Source: Streptomyces coffeae
GTDB lineage: Bacteria; Actinomycetota; Actinomycetes; Streptomycetales; Streptomycetaceae
Assembly: GCF_016741875.1 (NCBI RefSeq)
Contig: NZ_JAERRF010000005.1
Location: forward strand, 62,001 to 126,000
Direction: 5' to 3'
Length of the DNA: 64,000 bases
This document shows, in pieces, positions 19,438-28,792 of this stretch (position 1 is the first letter of the stretch; every line of letters starts with the position of its first letter). The position numbers were made by a program, and so were the translations under genes. A model generated the notes under the pieces. It was given only the letters and a program-made list of their open reading frames with translations. It made no database searches and had not been told where the DNA came from.

Positions 19438-20106
19438 ATGGCGACAGCACGGCGAGAGCGCTACCGCAAGCAGACCCGCGAGGAGGCCAAGGCCGTGGCC
19501 CTGACCCAGCTCGCCGAGGCGGGCACGGCGGGCATCTCGGTGAACGCGATCGCGAAGTCGATGGGCATGACCGGCCCCGCGCTCTACCGCTATTTCGCGG
19601 GCCGGGACGAGCTGCTCACCGAGCTGATCACCGACGCCTACCGCGATCTGGCCGAGTCCACGGCCGCCGCCGTCGCCGATGCCGCCCCCGACGACCGGTT
19701 CCGCGCGCTGGCCCACGCCATCCGTGACTGGGCCACGGCGCAGCCCGACCGCTATCTGCTCATCTATGGCACCCCGGTGCCCGGTTACCAGGCACCGCCG
19801 GAGACCACCGAGATCGCCCGTGCGCTGATGCGCACGATCCTCGACGCCTGCGCGGGCCTGGGCGACACGGTCGCCGGTGCGCCCGCGTCCCCCCTCGAAG
19901 CGGAGCTCGCACGCCGGCTCGAGGACGTCGGCCCCTGGGCCGACGGGGCGGATTCCGGCGGCGAGTTGAAGGGCCGTGCCCTGCGCACCTGGACCCGGCT
20001 GCACGGTGTGATCAGCCTCGATGTGCAGGGCCAGTTCAGCGGGATGGGCTTCGACCCTGGGATGCTCTTCGAGGCCGAGGTCGAGGCCCTCGCGCGCGGC
20101 GTTTGA
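19438..20106 (+). CDS. TetR/AcrR-family transcriptional regulator
   Basis: 222 aa from ATG 19438 (GTGAAAGG upstream); a longer in-frame start at 19300 would add a repetitive, non-family extension and is rejected. The N-terminal HTH reads LAEAGTAGISVNAIAKSMGM and TGPALYRYFAGRDELLTEL, canonical for TetR. The C-terminal helical domain contains WATAQPDRYLLIYGTPVPGY and TWTRLHGVISLDV, as in the WHG-type ligand-binding domain of actinobacterial TetR proteins. It is divergent from the MDR oxidoreductase, its likely target. Confidence 0.93.
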   Translation: MATARRERYRKQTREEAKAVALTQLAEAGTAGISVNAIAKSMGMTGPALYRYFAGRDELLTELITDAYRDLAESTAAAVADAAPDDRFRALAHAIRDWATAQPDRYLLIYGTPVPGYQAPPETTEIARALMRTILDACAGLGDTVAGAPASPLEAELARRLEDVGPWADGADSGGELKGRALRTWTRLHGVISLDVQGQFSGMGFDPGMLFEAEVEALARGV

Positions 20107-20184
20107 GGCCCCCCGAGCTGCCCGCCCGGCGCTCACGGCGCACACTGGAAGCACACCGGAGCGCACGGGTGACCGGAGGTCGCG

Positions 20185-20688
20185 ATGGAGTCCGCCGAGT
20201 TCGATGTGGTCGTGGAGATCCCGGAAGGGTCCCGCAACAAGTACGAGATGGACCACGAGGCAGGCCGGATCCGGTTGGACCGGATGCTGTTCACCGCCAC
20301 GAAATACCCGGCGGACTACGGCTATATCGATCACACCCTCGGCCGGGACGGCGATCCGCTCGACGCCCTGGTCACGGTCGGCGAGCCCACCTTCCCCGGC
20401 TGTGTCATCCTCTGCCGGGCCATCGGCATGTATGTGATGAGCGACGAGAAGGGGCCGGACGAGAAGGTGCTCTGCGTCCCCGCCCACGATCCGCGCTACA
20501 CCGATGTCCAGGACATCCACGACGTGCCCGAATTCGACCGGATGGAGATCACCCATTTCTTCGAGGTCTACAAGGACCTCGAGCCGGGCAAGTCGGTGGA
20601 GGGTTCCCACTGGGAGGGCCGCGACGACGCGTACGCGGAGATAGCCGCCTCCCGCGCCCGCGCCGCCGAGGCCGTCCGCCCCCACTGA
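20185..20688 (+). CDS. ppa: Inorganic pyrophosphatase (family I)
   Basis: 167 aa from ATG 20185, with ACCGGAGG upstream. Hydrolyses pyrophosphate to two phosphates with Mg2+, pulling biosynthetic reactions forward. Family I signatures: EIPEGSRNKYEMDH near the N-terminus, KYPADYGYIDHTL and the metal-binding DGDPLDALV, then VYKDLEPGK. Length is typical of prokaryotic hexameric enzymes. The C-terminal tail is Ala/Arg-rich. It lies 78 bp after the TetR gene and could be co-transcribed, though the functions are unrelated. Streptomycetes usually carry another ppa elsewhere, so this may be a paralogue; that cannot be tested in this window. Confidence 0.95.
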   Translation: MESAEFDVVVEIPEGSRNKYEMDHEAGRIRLDRMLFTATKYPADYGYIDHTLGRDGDPLDALVTVGEPTFPGCVILCRAIGMYVMSDEKGPDEKVLCVPAHDPRYTDVQDIHDVPEFDRMEITHFFEVYKDLEPGKSVEGSHWEGRDDAYAEIAASRARAAEAVRPH

Positions 20689-20743
20689 GTCACCGGCGCG
20701 CCCAGCCCGGCGCGGCGGGCCTCAGCACACCTCGGAGCCCCCG

Positions 20744-22672
20744 TCAGGACAGCTCGCCACGCTGCGCCGGGACCCCGCGATCGTTCTGGAGCTCCCACAA
20801 CTCCCGGAAGAGCCCCGGCGATCGGGTCAGTTCCTTGAACGTTCCCTCCTGGATCACCCGCCCGTGGTCGAGCACCACGATCCGGTCGGCCACGGCCACA
20901 TTCGCCAGCCGGTGGGTCACCAGGACCACCGCCCGGTCCTCCGCCATCCGCCGCAGCCCCGCGAAGATCCGGTGTTCGGCACGGGCGTCGAGGGCGCTGG
21001 TCGGCTCGTCCATCACCAGCAGCCCGGCGGGCCGGTGGAACGCCCGGGCCAGCGCGATGCGCTGCCACTGCCCACCGGACAGCTCCACCCCGCCCCACCA
21101 CTGCCGGGCCAGCAGGGTGTCCAGTCCGCTGCGCAGCCCGTCCAGCACCTCATGGGCACCGGAGTGCGCCGCCGCCGTCCGCACCGCCTCGTCCCCGCCG
21201 TGCGGCTGGCCCAGCGTGATGTTGTCCCGGGCGCTCAGCGGCCAGTGGGCGTAGTCCTGCGGAACCACGGCCGTATGCCGCCACATCGCCTGCGGATCCA
21301 GCTCCCCCACATTGGCGCCGTCCCAGGTCACCGCGCCCTTGGTGGGCAGATAGAGCCCGGTGAGCAGCTTGCTGAGCGTGGTCTTGCCCGAACCGTTCTC
21401 CCCGACCAGTGCCAGGACCTCACCGCGCCGTACCTCGAGGGTGACATCGTCCAGCGCCGGGGCGTCGGACTCCGGATAGGCGTAGGTCAGCCCCTCGGCC
21501 CGGATCACCCGCGGTACCGCCGGGACACCGCTGCCGCGCCGTATCCGGTGGCCGCCCGCCTCCTCGATGAACTCCGCCCAGTCGTCCAGATACAGCCCGG
21601 TACGGAACAGCCGGGTCCCGTACCCGACCATGCCCTGCAACGACGTGGCCACCGTACGCAGCGCGAAGACGGCGGTCCCCGCCGAGGCCACCGACATCTG
21701 CCCCGCGCCCAGCAGCAGCGCCAGCGACACCCACACCAGCCCGGAGGCGAGCCCTCCGGCCACCGCCCCCAGCAGTGCGTACCGCGCGCCCCGGTGCACG
21801 GCCTTGTCGGTCGCGGTGTCCACCCGCGCCCCGATGGCCCGGTACCGCGCCAGCAGAAAGTCGGCCATGGTGCCGGACCGGAGCTGATCGGCGATGTCCT
21901 TGTCGATCATGAACCAGCGCAGCAGACTCAGGGTGCGGCGGTCCGCGCTCATCGCCCGGCTGGTCTCGTACTGGACCCGGGCCGCCTTCATCCCGGCGAT
22001 CCCCTGCGGCAGCGCCGCCAGCAACAGCAGTGGCAGCAGCGCCGGATGGAGCACCGTGACCACGCCCGCCGCGGCGATCAGCGATGCCACGCAGGCCATG
22101 AGCTGCTGCGACTCGGTGATCAGATCCTGTGCGACCTCGGCGCCCCGGTCCGCCGCGTCCCACTTGTCGTTGAACCCGGGGTTGTCGTACGCCGCCAGCT
22201 CGGCGTTGATCGCCGCGTCCAGCATCTGTGTCTCGGCCTCCCGCGAGATCCGCGGGGACAGCCTGCTGGAGATGTTGTTGACCGCGATCCCCAGCAGCGC
22301 CCGCAGCCCGGCCGCCACGGCCAGTATCGCGAGCGACGGCAGCGCCTCCCGCAGCCGTTCGGTGATCTGCCCGGAGGAGATCAGCGCGGTGATGGTGCCG
22401 GTGGTGGCCAGCAGTCCGAACGCTTCAAAGAACCCCGACAGCGCCTGGCACACCAGCAGCGCCACCACCGCCCTGCGGTCCACCTTCCAGGCCAACGCCA
22501 GTGATCTCCGCACCAGTTGCGGCAGTCTGCGCACCATCGACCGGGTGGTGATCGGGTTGTTCTCCATCGCCACCAGTGACGGGGGCCGGAACCTCAGCTC
22601 CTCACCGGGCTGTTCGTTCCTCGGTTGTCCGCTCTGTTCCTCACCGGGCTGCTCAGTGGTACGCGTTGCCAC
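20744..22672 (-). CDS. ABC transporter, fused membrane and ATPase domains (exporter type)
   Basis: 642 aa. GTG 22672 is chosen because AGGGGGG lies 6 bp upstream; the frame is open for another 20 codons. An N-terminal polar tail (~55 aa) leads to a six-TM exporter domain (about 70-340: VVALLVCQALSGFFEAFGLL, ALLPLLLLAALPQG, ARYALLGAVAGGLASGLVWV). The nucleotide-binding domain has Walker A GENGSGKTTLSKLL, signature ELSGGQWQRIALARA and Walker B LLVMDEPTSALD with the H-loop VTHR. It is a half-transporter that should dimerise. No partner or peptide gene is adjacent, so the substrate (lipid, drug or peptide) is unknown. Confidence 0.93.
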   Translation of the reverse strand: MATRTTEQPGEEQSGQPRNEQPGEELRFRPPSLVAMENNPITTRSMVRRLPQLVRRSLALAWKVDRRAVVALLVCQALSGFFEAFGLLATTGTITALISSGQITERLREALPSLAILAVAAGLRALLGIAVNNISSRLSPRISREAETQMLDAAINAELAAYDNPGFNDKWDAADRGAEVAQDLITESQQLMACVASLIAAAGVVTVLHPALLPLLLLAALPQGIAGMKAARVQYETSRAMSADRRTLSLLRWFMIDKDIADQLRSGTMADFLLARYRAIGARVDTATDKAVHRGARYALLGAVAGGLASGLVWVSLALLLGAGQMSVASAGTAVFALRTVATSLQGMVGYGTRLFRTGLYLDDWAEFIEEAGGHRIRRGSGVPAVPRVIRAEGLTYAYPESDAPALDDVTLEVRRGEVLALVGENGSGKTTLSKLLTGLYLPTKGAVTWDGANVGELDPQAMWRHTAVVPQDYAHWPLSARDNITLGQPHGGDEAVRTAAAHSGAHEVLDGLRSGLDTLLARQWWGGVELSGGQWQRIALARAFHRPAGLLVMDEPTSALDARAEHRIFAGLRRMAEDRAVVLVTHRLANVAVADRIVVLDHGRVIQEGTFKELTRSPGLFRELWELQNDRGVPAQRGELS

Positions 22673-22881
22673 AAATCCCCCCTGATGGTGTGTTTCCGGT
22701 GCGACAGGGGTCAGACTGCCGGATGCCGTCACCGGACGCGGGGCGTCCGGGCGAAGTCACACGATCGGGGCGTTTATTTCCGCCGCGCCCGCTGATGGTC
22801 GCGCCGCGGTGCTCCTCGCCCGGTGGCTCACCCGACCCGCGGAGAGGCCGTCGGTCGCCCGCCGGCGGGGGCTGTGCAATG

Positions 22882-22920
22882 CCGCGGGTCCGGACAGGGC
22901 CTGCCTGTCCGGACCCGCGG
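22882..22920 (-). terminator. Terminator of the metzincin gene
   Basis: Perfect 17-base inverted repeat (22882-22898 with 22904-22920) and a 5-base loop, 18 bp past the stop of the secreted protease gene. Confidence 0.8.
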
Positions 22921-22938
22921 GGGCGCGTGCGGCGTGGG

Positions 22939-24222
22939 TTACTTCGGTGCGACCCAGACCTGGCGCTGGTACGAGTTCGCCGAGTGGAGCTGGATCTTGG
23001 TGCCGTCGGTGGTCCTGCCGCCGGTCACGTCGAGGACCTTGCCCGAGGCGACGTGCACGATCTGGCCCTTGGCGTTGACCGACCAGCGCTGCGACGCACC
23101 GCCGTTGCAGTCGGAGAGCTGGATCTTGTTGCCGTCGGCGGTCGCGTTGTGCGCGTTGTCCAGGCACTTGCCCAGGGCGTGGAACGTGCCGTCCCTGTCC
23201 AGGATCCACGACTGGGTCGCCGAGCCGTTGCACCTGTAGAGCTGGATCTGCGTACCGTTGGCCGGGTTGCCCGCCTTGACGTCCAGACACTTGCCGCCGA
23301 GGCCGGTCACCTTGCCCTGCGGGGACACCGCCGCGCCGGCACCCTTGGCGAGGCGGCGCAGGCCCTGGACGTCGAACTGCTGGACGTAGGTGCCCGCGCG
23401 GCTGTCCCTGTACCCCCCGGCCGGTGAGCACAGGACCGGCATTTCCTGGGAGTCGCCGGCGACGGCACAGTCGCCCCGCTCCGGGCTGCGGTTGGCGTGG
23501 GTCAGACCCATGGTGTGGCCGAGTTCATGGCTGATGTGGTTGCGCATGCGCGTCTCGCCCCTGGAGGGCAGGGGCTTTCCGGCCGAGGTGAAGAACTCGC
23601 TGTCGATGTAGGCGTGTCCGCTGGTCACCGTGTCGGGGACGGAGGAGGCGATGAGGCCGCAGCTCAGATTCTTGCTGCCGGACCCGTCGCGTACGACCTT
23701 CCAGCCGTGCTGTCCGCCGTCCTTGGGCGGGACGCACGGGCGCTTCAGCACACCGATGACCACCTCGCCCTTGGGCCGGACGTGGTCCCAGCCCACCGGC
23801 TTGGTGTCCACGTTGATCGGCAGATTGGTGATGCGCCGGAGGTCCGTGGCCGCCGCCTTCACATAACGGCCCAGCCAGTCCACCGACTTCTGGTCGTAGA
23901 ACCTGATCGTGTAGCCGGTGGACAGCGACTTCCGCGGACCGGCGAGCTTCCACCCCTCGCCGTGCGGCGGGGTGGCCGCGGCCATACCGCGCACGCCCGA
24001 CGTCTTCACCGGCATGACGCCGTCCTTGAAAGCCGTCCCATCGGTGTCGGAGACGCCGAAGTCCTCCGAGTGGGGCGCCGCCGCCACGGGGCGGTGCCTG
24101 TCGCCCGGTTCGTTGTCGTCGGTGCCGAACGCGCTGGACGAAAGCTGGAGGCCCCCCGCGACCGCTGCCGCCCCCGCACATGCCGCGATGATCGATATTC
24201 GGCGTTTACCTGTGAATCCCAC
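22939..24222 (-). CDS. Secreted metzincin-like zinc protease with C-terminal ricin-type lectin domain
   Basis: 427 aa from GTG 24222, with AAAGGAAAC upstream; the longer frame back to 24468 has no such site. The signal peptide (GKRRISIIAACAGAAAVAGG) is followed by a pro-region rich in charged residues. The catalytic domain carries HELGHTMGLTH (residues about 232-242), the HExxHxxGxxH zinc motif of metzincins, with the earlier strand VVIGVLKRPC. From about residue 290 a RICIN domain has three subdomains with QxW-type motifs (ATQSWIL, ASQRWSV, YQRQVWV) and GKCLDV-like starts, so it should bind polysaccharide. It probably degrades protein in glycan-rich material. It is monocistronic with a strong terminator. 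Confidence 0.9.
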   Translation of the reverse strand: MGFTGKRRISIIAACAGAAAVAGGLQLSSSAFGTDDNEPGDRHRPVAAAPHSEDFGVSDTDGTAFKDGVMPVKTSGVRGMAAATPPHGEGWKLAGPRKSLSTGYTIRFYDQKSVDWLGRYVKAAATDLRRITNLPINVDTKPVGWDHVRPKGEVVIGVLKRPCVPPKDGGQHGWKVVRDGSGSKNLSCGLIASSVPDTVTSGHAYIDSEFFTSAGKPLPSRGETRMRNHISHELGHTMGLTHANRSPERGDCAVAGDSQEMPVLCSPAGGYRDSRAGTYVQQFDVQGLRRLAKGAGAAVSPQGKVTGLGGKCLDVKAGNPANGTQIQLYRCNGSATQSWILDRDGTFHALGKCLDNAHNATADGNKIQLSDCNGGASQRWSVNAKGQIVHVASGKVLDVTGGRTTDGTKIQLHSANSYQRQVWVAPK

Positions 24223-24539
24223 GTCCCCGTTTCCTTTTCTGTCGATGAAGTTGTCGTGATCAGGCCCTTTTGAATCCATCCGGATCACACCGATAGGAAG
24301 GGCTCGCCGCCGGACCGGAACCGGCGCGGAAAGCCGCGGCGGCCAACCGGAGGTCCGCTCAAGGGGATGGCGGGGATGCCTGCGGACCACAGGGGTGGCT
24401 GAGCCGCCGCGGCGCCATGCGCGGCGGCGAAGGGGCCCGTTGACGAAGGCCGCTTCCCCCCGACGCATGGACCATCAGGATGCCCCGCACGCCGGGAGAT
24501 GTCGTGAGCACAGAGTCCACAGTCGTGTTGGCAATCCGT
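24223..24539. other. Intergenic region upstream of the metzincin gene
   Basis: 317 bp between the AraC gene (3' end) and the protease gene (5' end), both on the minus strand. It should hold the protease promoter. I see a partial palindrome around ATCCATCCGGAT near 24276, no clear coding frame and no strong terminator for the AraC gene. Confidence 0.5.
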
Positions 24540-25544
24540 TCACTCCCGGCTTCCGAGCCCCCGGCCGCCGAAGCCGCCGCCAGTGAACGCCCGGCAGCGG
24601 TGGTCCTTGGGGGTGGTGCCATAGGCAGCGCGGTAGGCCCGGCTGAAGGTGGACGCGCGGGGGAAGCCCCAGCGGGTGGCGATGGCGTGGATGGGGGTGG
24701 TGCCGAGCGCCGGGTCGGTGAGGTCACGGTGGGCCGCCTCCAGGCGCAGACGGCGGATCCCGTCGGCGACGGTGTCTTCCTCGTCCTGGAAGAGGCGGTG
24801 CAGATAGCTGACGGAGATGTGGTGGGCCGCGGCGATGGACCCCGGCGTGAGTCCGGGGTCGTGCAGATGCGCGCGGATGAACGCCTGGATGCGCAGGGTG
24901 AGGGACCGCTGATGGGTCTCCGGAGGCAACGCGTTCTCGTCCTCGAGCACATGGGCGAAGAGCGAGGCGACCAGGTCGCTCGCGACCCTGCCCAGCCGGG
25001 GCGCGTCGGAGGGCCGGTACGCGGACGTGTCGGCGGCCAGCTGGGTGAGGAACCCCGACAGCAGCGCGCCGACTCCCTCACGCGCCGACATGGGCCGCGC
25101 GATGATCCGGCGCACCTTGTCGTGCGACAGCGGCACCAGCGCCTGGGGGATCTCCACGCCCACGGTCCTGACCGGGTTCCCCGTGCTGTGGAGCTCGTAG
25201 TCCAACGAGGAGGAGTTGACATGCAGGTCGAGTGGCCGGTAAGCGGTCTCGTGGTGTCCCCACACCCCCGCCCCGGTGCCGTGCAGGAGGAGCGAGAGGT
25301 GGTACATCTCGGGGTCGGACTGCCGGATCAGCTTCCGTGTGCGGCGGAAGACCACCGGCTGGAACTCGGACGGCCACACGACAACCGGTCCGAGCCCCAG
25401 GACGCGCTGGGAGGCCCGGTAGTCCTCGGTGTGGTCACTGCGCAGCTCCATGGGGGCATGGGTGCGGCCCATCCGTTCCACCCAGGAGTCGAACCGGTCC
25501 GCCGCGGCCACCTCTTCGGTCCGGAACACCATCTCGTCCAGCAA
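24540..25544 (-). CDS. AraC-family transcriptional regulator
   Basis: 334 aa if it starts at TTG 25544, which has GGGGAGAG 4-5 bp upstream and yields the usual LDEMVFRTEEVAAADRFDSW start; ATG 25532 is the alternative. The N-terminal AraC_binding_2 (AraC-like ligand) domain includes WVERMGRTHAPMELRSDH and VVVWPSEFQPVVFRR. The C-terminal double HTH reads DPGLTPGSIAAAHHISVSYL, HRLFQDEEDTVADGIRRLRL and TRWGFPRASTFSRAYRAAYG. This is the typical streptomycete AraC architecture (about 320 aa). It is a stand-alone regulator; neither neighbour is an obvious target except perhaps the secreted protease downstream on the same strand. Confidence 0.92.
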   Translation of the reverse strand: MLDEMVFRTEEVAAADRFDSWVERMGRTHAPMELRSDHTEDYRASQRVLGLGPVVVWPSEFQPVVFRRTRKLIRQSDPEMYHLSLLLHGTGAGVWGHHETAYRPLDLHVNSSSLDYELHSTGNPVRTVGVEIPQALVPLSHDKVRRIIARPMSAREGVGALLSGFLTQLAADTSAYRPSDAPRLGRVASDLVASLFAHVLEDENALPPETHQRSLTLRIQAFIRAHLHDPGLTPGSIAAAHHISVSYLHRLFQDEEDTVADGIRRLRLEAAHRDLTDPALGTTPIHAIATRWGFPRASTFSRAYRAAYGTTPKDHRCRAFTGGGFGGRGLGSRE

Positions 25545-25690
25545 GTGACTCTCCCCAATTCCCTGCCGTGGTCGCGTACCGTGCCCCCGCGACCTGGTCG
25601 TGAGTCCCCCTCTCACTTCTGCTCAGCGCACGATCTCACGCCGACCTCGGCTTGTTCCTCTCGCCACTGATCACGGGCGGGGAGCGGTCG

Positions 25691-25772
25691 GCGGTTCCGC
25701 GCGGAACCGCGGCCGGACACGACAAAGCCGTCGGCCGTGGCCTCCCGGCGAGGGGAAGCACACGGCCGACGG
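25691..25772 (-). terminator. Tandem hairpins downstream of glnA
   Basis: First past the glnA stop is a perfect 12-base inverted repeat (CCGTCGGCCGTG at 25728-25739 with CACGGCCGACGG at 25761-25772), followed in the glnA direction by GCTTTGTC. A second hairpin, GCGGTTCC-GCGC-GGAACCGC, lies at 25691-25710. Together they form a strong terminator. Confidence 0.75.
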
Positions 25773-25821
25773 ATCGTGGCTGGTCGTCAGCGCGAGAGCC
25801 CGCTGTGACCCGCGACGCTCT

Positions 25822-27231
25822 TTAGACGTCGAAGTACAGCTCGAACTCGTGCGGGTGCGGCCGCAGCTGGAGCGGGGCGATCTCGTTCGTCCGCTTGTAG
25901 TCGATCCAGGTCTCGATCAGGTCCGAGGTGAACACCCCGCCCTGGAGCAGGAACTCGTGGTCGGCCTCGAGGGAGTCGAGCACCGCCGGGAGGGAGGTGG
26001 GCACCTGCGGGACGCCCGCGTGCTCCTCGGGGGCCAGCTCGTAGAGGTCCTTGTCGATCGGCTCGGCCGGCTCGATCTTGTTCTTGATGCCGTCCAGACC
26101 GGCCAGCAGCAGGGCCGAGAAGGCCAGGTACGGGTTGCCGGAGGAGTCCGGGGCACGGAACTCGACGCGCTTGGCCTTCGGGTTCGAGCCGGTGATCGGG
26201 ATACGCATCGCGGCGGAACGGTTGCGCTGCGAGTACACCAGGTTGACCGGGGCCTCGAAGCCGGGGACCAGGCGGTGGTAGGAGTTCACCGTCGGGTTGG
26301 TGAAGGCCAGCAGCGACGGGGCGTGCCGGAGGATGCCGCCGATGTAGTAGCGGGCGGTGTCCGAGAGGCCCGCGTAGCCCTGCTCGTCGTAGAAGAGGGG
26401 CTCGCCGTTGCTCCACAGCGACTGGTGGACGTGCATACCGGAGCCGTTGTCACCGAAGATCGGCTTCGGCATGAAGGTCGCGGTCTTGCCGTTCTTCCAC
26501 GCCACGTTCTTGACGATGTACTTGAACAGCTGGAGGTCGTCGGCCGCGGCCAGCAGCGTGTTGAACTTGTAGTTGATCTCGGCCTGGCCGGCGGTGCCCA
26601 CCTCGTGGTGCTGGCGCTCGACCTTCAGGCCCGCGCGCTCCAGCTCGAGGCTGATCTCGGCGCGCAGGTCGGCGAAGTGGTCGACCGGCGGGACCGGGAA
26701 GTAGCCGCCCTTGTAGCGGACCTTGTAACCGCGGTTGTCCTCCAGCGCGCCGGTGTTCCAGGCGCCCGCCTCGGAGTCGACGTGGTAGAAGGACTCGTTC
26801 GCGGTGGTGTTGAAACGCACGCTGTCGAAGACGTAGAACTCGGCCTCGGGACCGAAGAACGCGGTGTCCGCGATACCGGTGGAGGCGAGGTAGGCCTCGG
26901 CCTTCTTGGCGATGTTCCGCGGGTCACGGCTGTACTGCTCGCCGGTGATCGGGTCGTGGATGAAGAAGTTGATGTTGAGCGTCTTGTCCCGGCGGAACGG
27001 GTCGACACGCGCCGTGGACAGATCCGCACGGAGCGCCATGTCCGACTCGTGGATCGCCTGGAAACCGCGGATCGACGAGCCGTCGAAGGCGAGCTCCTCG
27101 TGCGGGTCGAACGCCTCCGCCGGTACGGTGAAGTGCTGCATGACGCCGGGAAGGTCACAGAAACGGACGTCGATGAACTTCACGTCCTCGTCCGAGATGA
27201 ACTTCCGAGCGTCGTCGGCGTTCTGGAACAT
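25822..27231 (-). CDS. glnA: Glutamine synthetase type I
   Basis: Makes glutamine from glutamate, ammonia and ATP, the main ammonium-assimilation step under nitrogen limitation. 469 aa from ATG 27231, the usual GSI-beta length. Landmarks: [17 protein letters not shown] near the N-terminus, [25 protein letters not shown] (metal-site Glu residues), [12 protein letters not shown], and the adenylylation site Tyr397 in [10 protein letters not shown], so activity should be tuned by GlnE-type adenylylation. A canonical GlnR box lies about 105 bp upstream (27333-27370). It is divergent from the RDD-protein gene and has tandem hairpins downstream. Confidence 0.97.
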   Translation of the reverse strand: MFQNADDARKFISDEDVKFIDVRFCDLPGVMQHFTVPAEAFDPHEELAFDGSSIRGFQAIHESDMALRADLSTARVDPFRRDKTLNINFFIHDPITGEQYSRDPRNIAKKAEAYLASTGIADTAFFGPEAEFYVFDSVRFNTTANESFYHVDSEAGAWNTGALEDNRGYKVRYKGGYFPVPPVDHFADLRAEISLELERAGLKVERQHHEVGTAGQAEINYKFNTLLAAADDLQLFKYIVKNVAWKNGKTATFMPKPIFGDNGSGMHVHQSLWSNGEPLFYDEQGYAGLSDTARYYIGGILRHAPSLLAFTNPTVNSYHRLVPGFEAPVNLVYSQRNRSAAMRIPITGSNPKAKRVEFRAPDSSGNPYLAFSALLLAGLDGIKNKIEPAEPIDKDLYELAPEEHAGVPQVPTSLPAVLDSLEADHEFLLQGGVFTSDLIETWIDYKRTNEIAPLQLRPHPHEFELYFDV

Positions 27232-27332
27232 CCAACTCCTCCTAGCCCGGCCCGGGGGGACGGGATTTGTTCGGTCGCACGGTCCGACGGTCCATAAGCG
27301 TGGTGTGCTGAGCCCGACCATAGGCAGACGGG

Positions 27333-27370
27333 ATTTCCCGGGCATGACCCATTTGTTTCACCCAGGTTAA
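27333..27370 (-). promoter_or_regulatory. GlnR binding site upstream of glnA
   Basis: Read on the minus strand: TTAAC-N6-GAAAC-N6-GTCAT-N6-GAAAT. This matches the actinobacterial GlnR consensus gTnAC-N6-GaAAc repeated twice, with exact 6-bp spacers and one mismatch in each of three half-sites. It lies 102-139 bp before the glnA start and would mediate nitrogen control. Confidence 0.85.
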
Positions 27371-27480
27371 CCGGCCGAGAGCCGAAATGACGGGGCCCAA
27401 CAGGCGATCATGGGCCTCCTGCGGGACGCGGGCGGCACCCGGCTCCCGGGAAACGTATGCGGTCGCAGTAACGTGGTCGG

Positions 27481-27948
27481 GTGGACAAGAGGCAAGCAAT
27501 CGGATCGTGGCTTTCCGGACCCCGCGCGGCCGCCGAGGACCTGGGCGTCGACATGGGCTACCGGGGCCAGGGGCTGGGGCTGCCCGAGAGCGGACCGGGC
27601 GCCATCGCGCCGCTCGGGCGCCGCTTCGGGGCGCTCTTCATCGACTGGGGGCTGTGTCTGCTGGTCGGCTGGGGGCTGCTGTCCGGCGGTGACGCACGGG
27701 CGGCCGGGAACTGGGCGCTCGTGGTCTTCCTCGTACTGAGCGTGCTGACCGTGGGCACGGTCGGTGCCACCCCCGGCAAGCTGCTGCTGAAGCTGCGGGT
27801 CATCGGTGAGGGTGGGGTGCGGCTCACACTGCCGCGGGCCGTGCTGCGCAGTGTGCTGCTCGGCCTGGTGATCCCCGCCGTCGTCTGGGACCGGGACACC
27901 CGGGGACTGCACGACCGGCTCTCCCGCTCCGTGCAGATCCGGGTCTAG
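27481..27948 (+). CDS. RDD-domain membrane protein
   Basis: 155 aa from GTG 27481. RDD proteins have an Arg in TM1 and Asp in TM1/TM2. Here LGRRFGALFIDWGLCLLVGW carries the R...D pair of the first segment, then NWALVVFLVLSVLTVGTVG, the cytoplasmic GATPGKLLLKLRVIGEGG signature, and a third segment VLRSVLLGLVIPAVVWDRDTRGLHDRLSRSV with the second Asp. The family is thought to transport ions or solutes, but this member is uncharacterised. It is divergent from glnA and shares its control region. Its conserved place beside glnA in streptomycetes hints at, but does not prove, a nitrogen link. Confidence 0.9.
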   Translation: MDKRQAIGSWLSGPRAAAEDLGVDMGYRGQGLGLPESGPGAIAPLGRRFGALFIDWGLCLLVGWGLLSGGDARAAGNWALVVFLVLSVLTVGTVGATPGKLLLKLRVIGEGGVRLTLPRAVLRSVLLGLVIPAVVWDRDTRGLHDRLSRSVQIRV

Positions 27949-28022
27949 CGGGACCCCCGGCGGAACGGCAATTCAGCGGAATGCGCCGCCCGGGAACGGC
28001 GGATCGCATACGAGCGGATCGC

Positions 28023-28065
28023 ATACGAATGGCGGCCGGGACAGGATCCCGGCCGCCATTCGTAT
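28023..28065. terminator. Long bidirectional terminator between RDD and DUF4191 genes
   Basis: A perfect 19-base inverted repeat (28023-28041 with 28047-28065) with a 5-base loop lies between convergent genes. The left arm is preceded by two direct copies of CGGATCGCATACGA (28000-28013 and 28015-28028). Confidence 0.85.
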
Positions 28066-28101
28066 ACCGACGTTCATCGCGCTCTGTGACGCGGCATGTG
28101 C

Positions 28102-28782
28102 TCAGCGCCCCTTCGGCATTCGCATGCCCTTGGGCATCGGACCCTTCGGGATCGGCATGTTGCTCATCAGGTCGCCCAGCGCCCGGAGCCGGTCGTTGAC
28201 CACGGTCACCTGCCCGCCCGGCAGCACCCGCGGCAGCTTCATCAGCGTGGTGCGGAGCTTCTTGATCTCCACCTGGCCCTCGCCGGAGCCCACGATCACA
28301 TCGTGCACCGGGACATCCGCCACGACGCGCGCCATCTTCTTCTTCTCGGCCGCCAGCATGCCCTTGAGCCGGTTCGGGTTGCCCTCGCCGACCAGCACGA
28401 TGCCCGCCTTGCCCACGGCGCGGTGGACGACGTCCTGGCTACGGTTCATGGCCACCGCGGGCGTCACCGACCAGCCGCGTCCCACGTTCTCCAGGACCGC
28501 GGCCGCGGCGCCGGGCTGGCCCTCCATCTGTCCGAAGGCCGCCCGCTCGGCCCGGCGGCCGAAAACGATCGCCATCGCGAGGAAGGCCAGGACGAAGCCC
28601 AGGATGCCCAGGAAGATCGGATGGCCGATCCAGAAGCCGATCGCGAGGAGGACACCGAAGGTGACGATCCCCACGCCAGCGACGACAAGGCCGACCTTCG
28701 AGTCGACCCGCTTGGTCATCTTGTAGGTCAGGGCGATCTGCTTCAGCCGCCCGGGGTTCTCGGATGTTTCCTTCCTCGCCAT
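28102..28782 (-). CDS. DUF4191 integral membrane protein
   Basis: 226 aa from ATG 28782. There are two adjacent membrane segments at about 30-50 and 54-74 (GLVVAGVGIVTFGVLLAIGF and IFLGILGFVLAFLAMAIVFG), then a soluble C-terminal domain with AAAVLENVGRGWSVTPAVAM, GKAGIVLVGEGNPNRLKGML and GEGQVEIKKLRTTLMKLPRV. The tail is Met/Pro/Lys-rich (IPKGPMPKGMRMPKGR). This matches DUF4191, restricted to Actinobacteria and of unknown function. It follows a small conserved gene with only 10 bp between them, so the two are probably one transcript, in the same direction as lipB-lipA. Confidence 0.9.
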   Translation of the reverse strand: MARKETSENPGRLKQIALTYKMTKRVDSKVGLVVAGVGIVTFGVLLAIGFWIGHPIFLGILGFVLAFLAMAIVFGRRAERAAFGQMEGQPGAAAAVLENVGRGWSVTPAVAMNRSQDVVHRAVGKAGIVLVGEGNPNRLKGMLAAEKKKMARVVADVPVHDVIVGSGEGQVEIKKLRTTLMKLPRVLPGGQVTVVNDRLRALGDLMSNMPIPKGPMPKGMRMPKGR

Positions 28783-28792
28783 ACAGCGAAGT

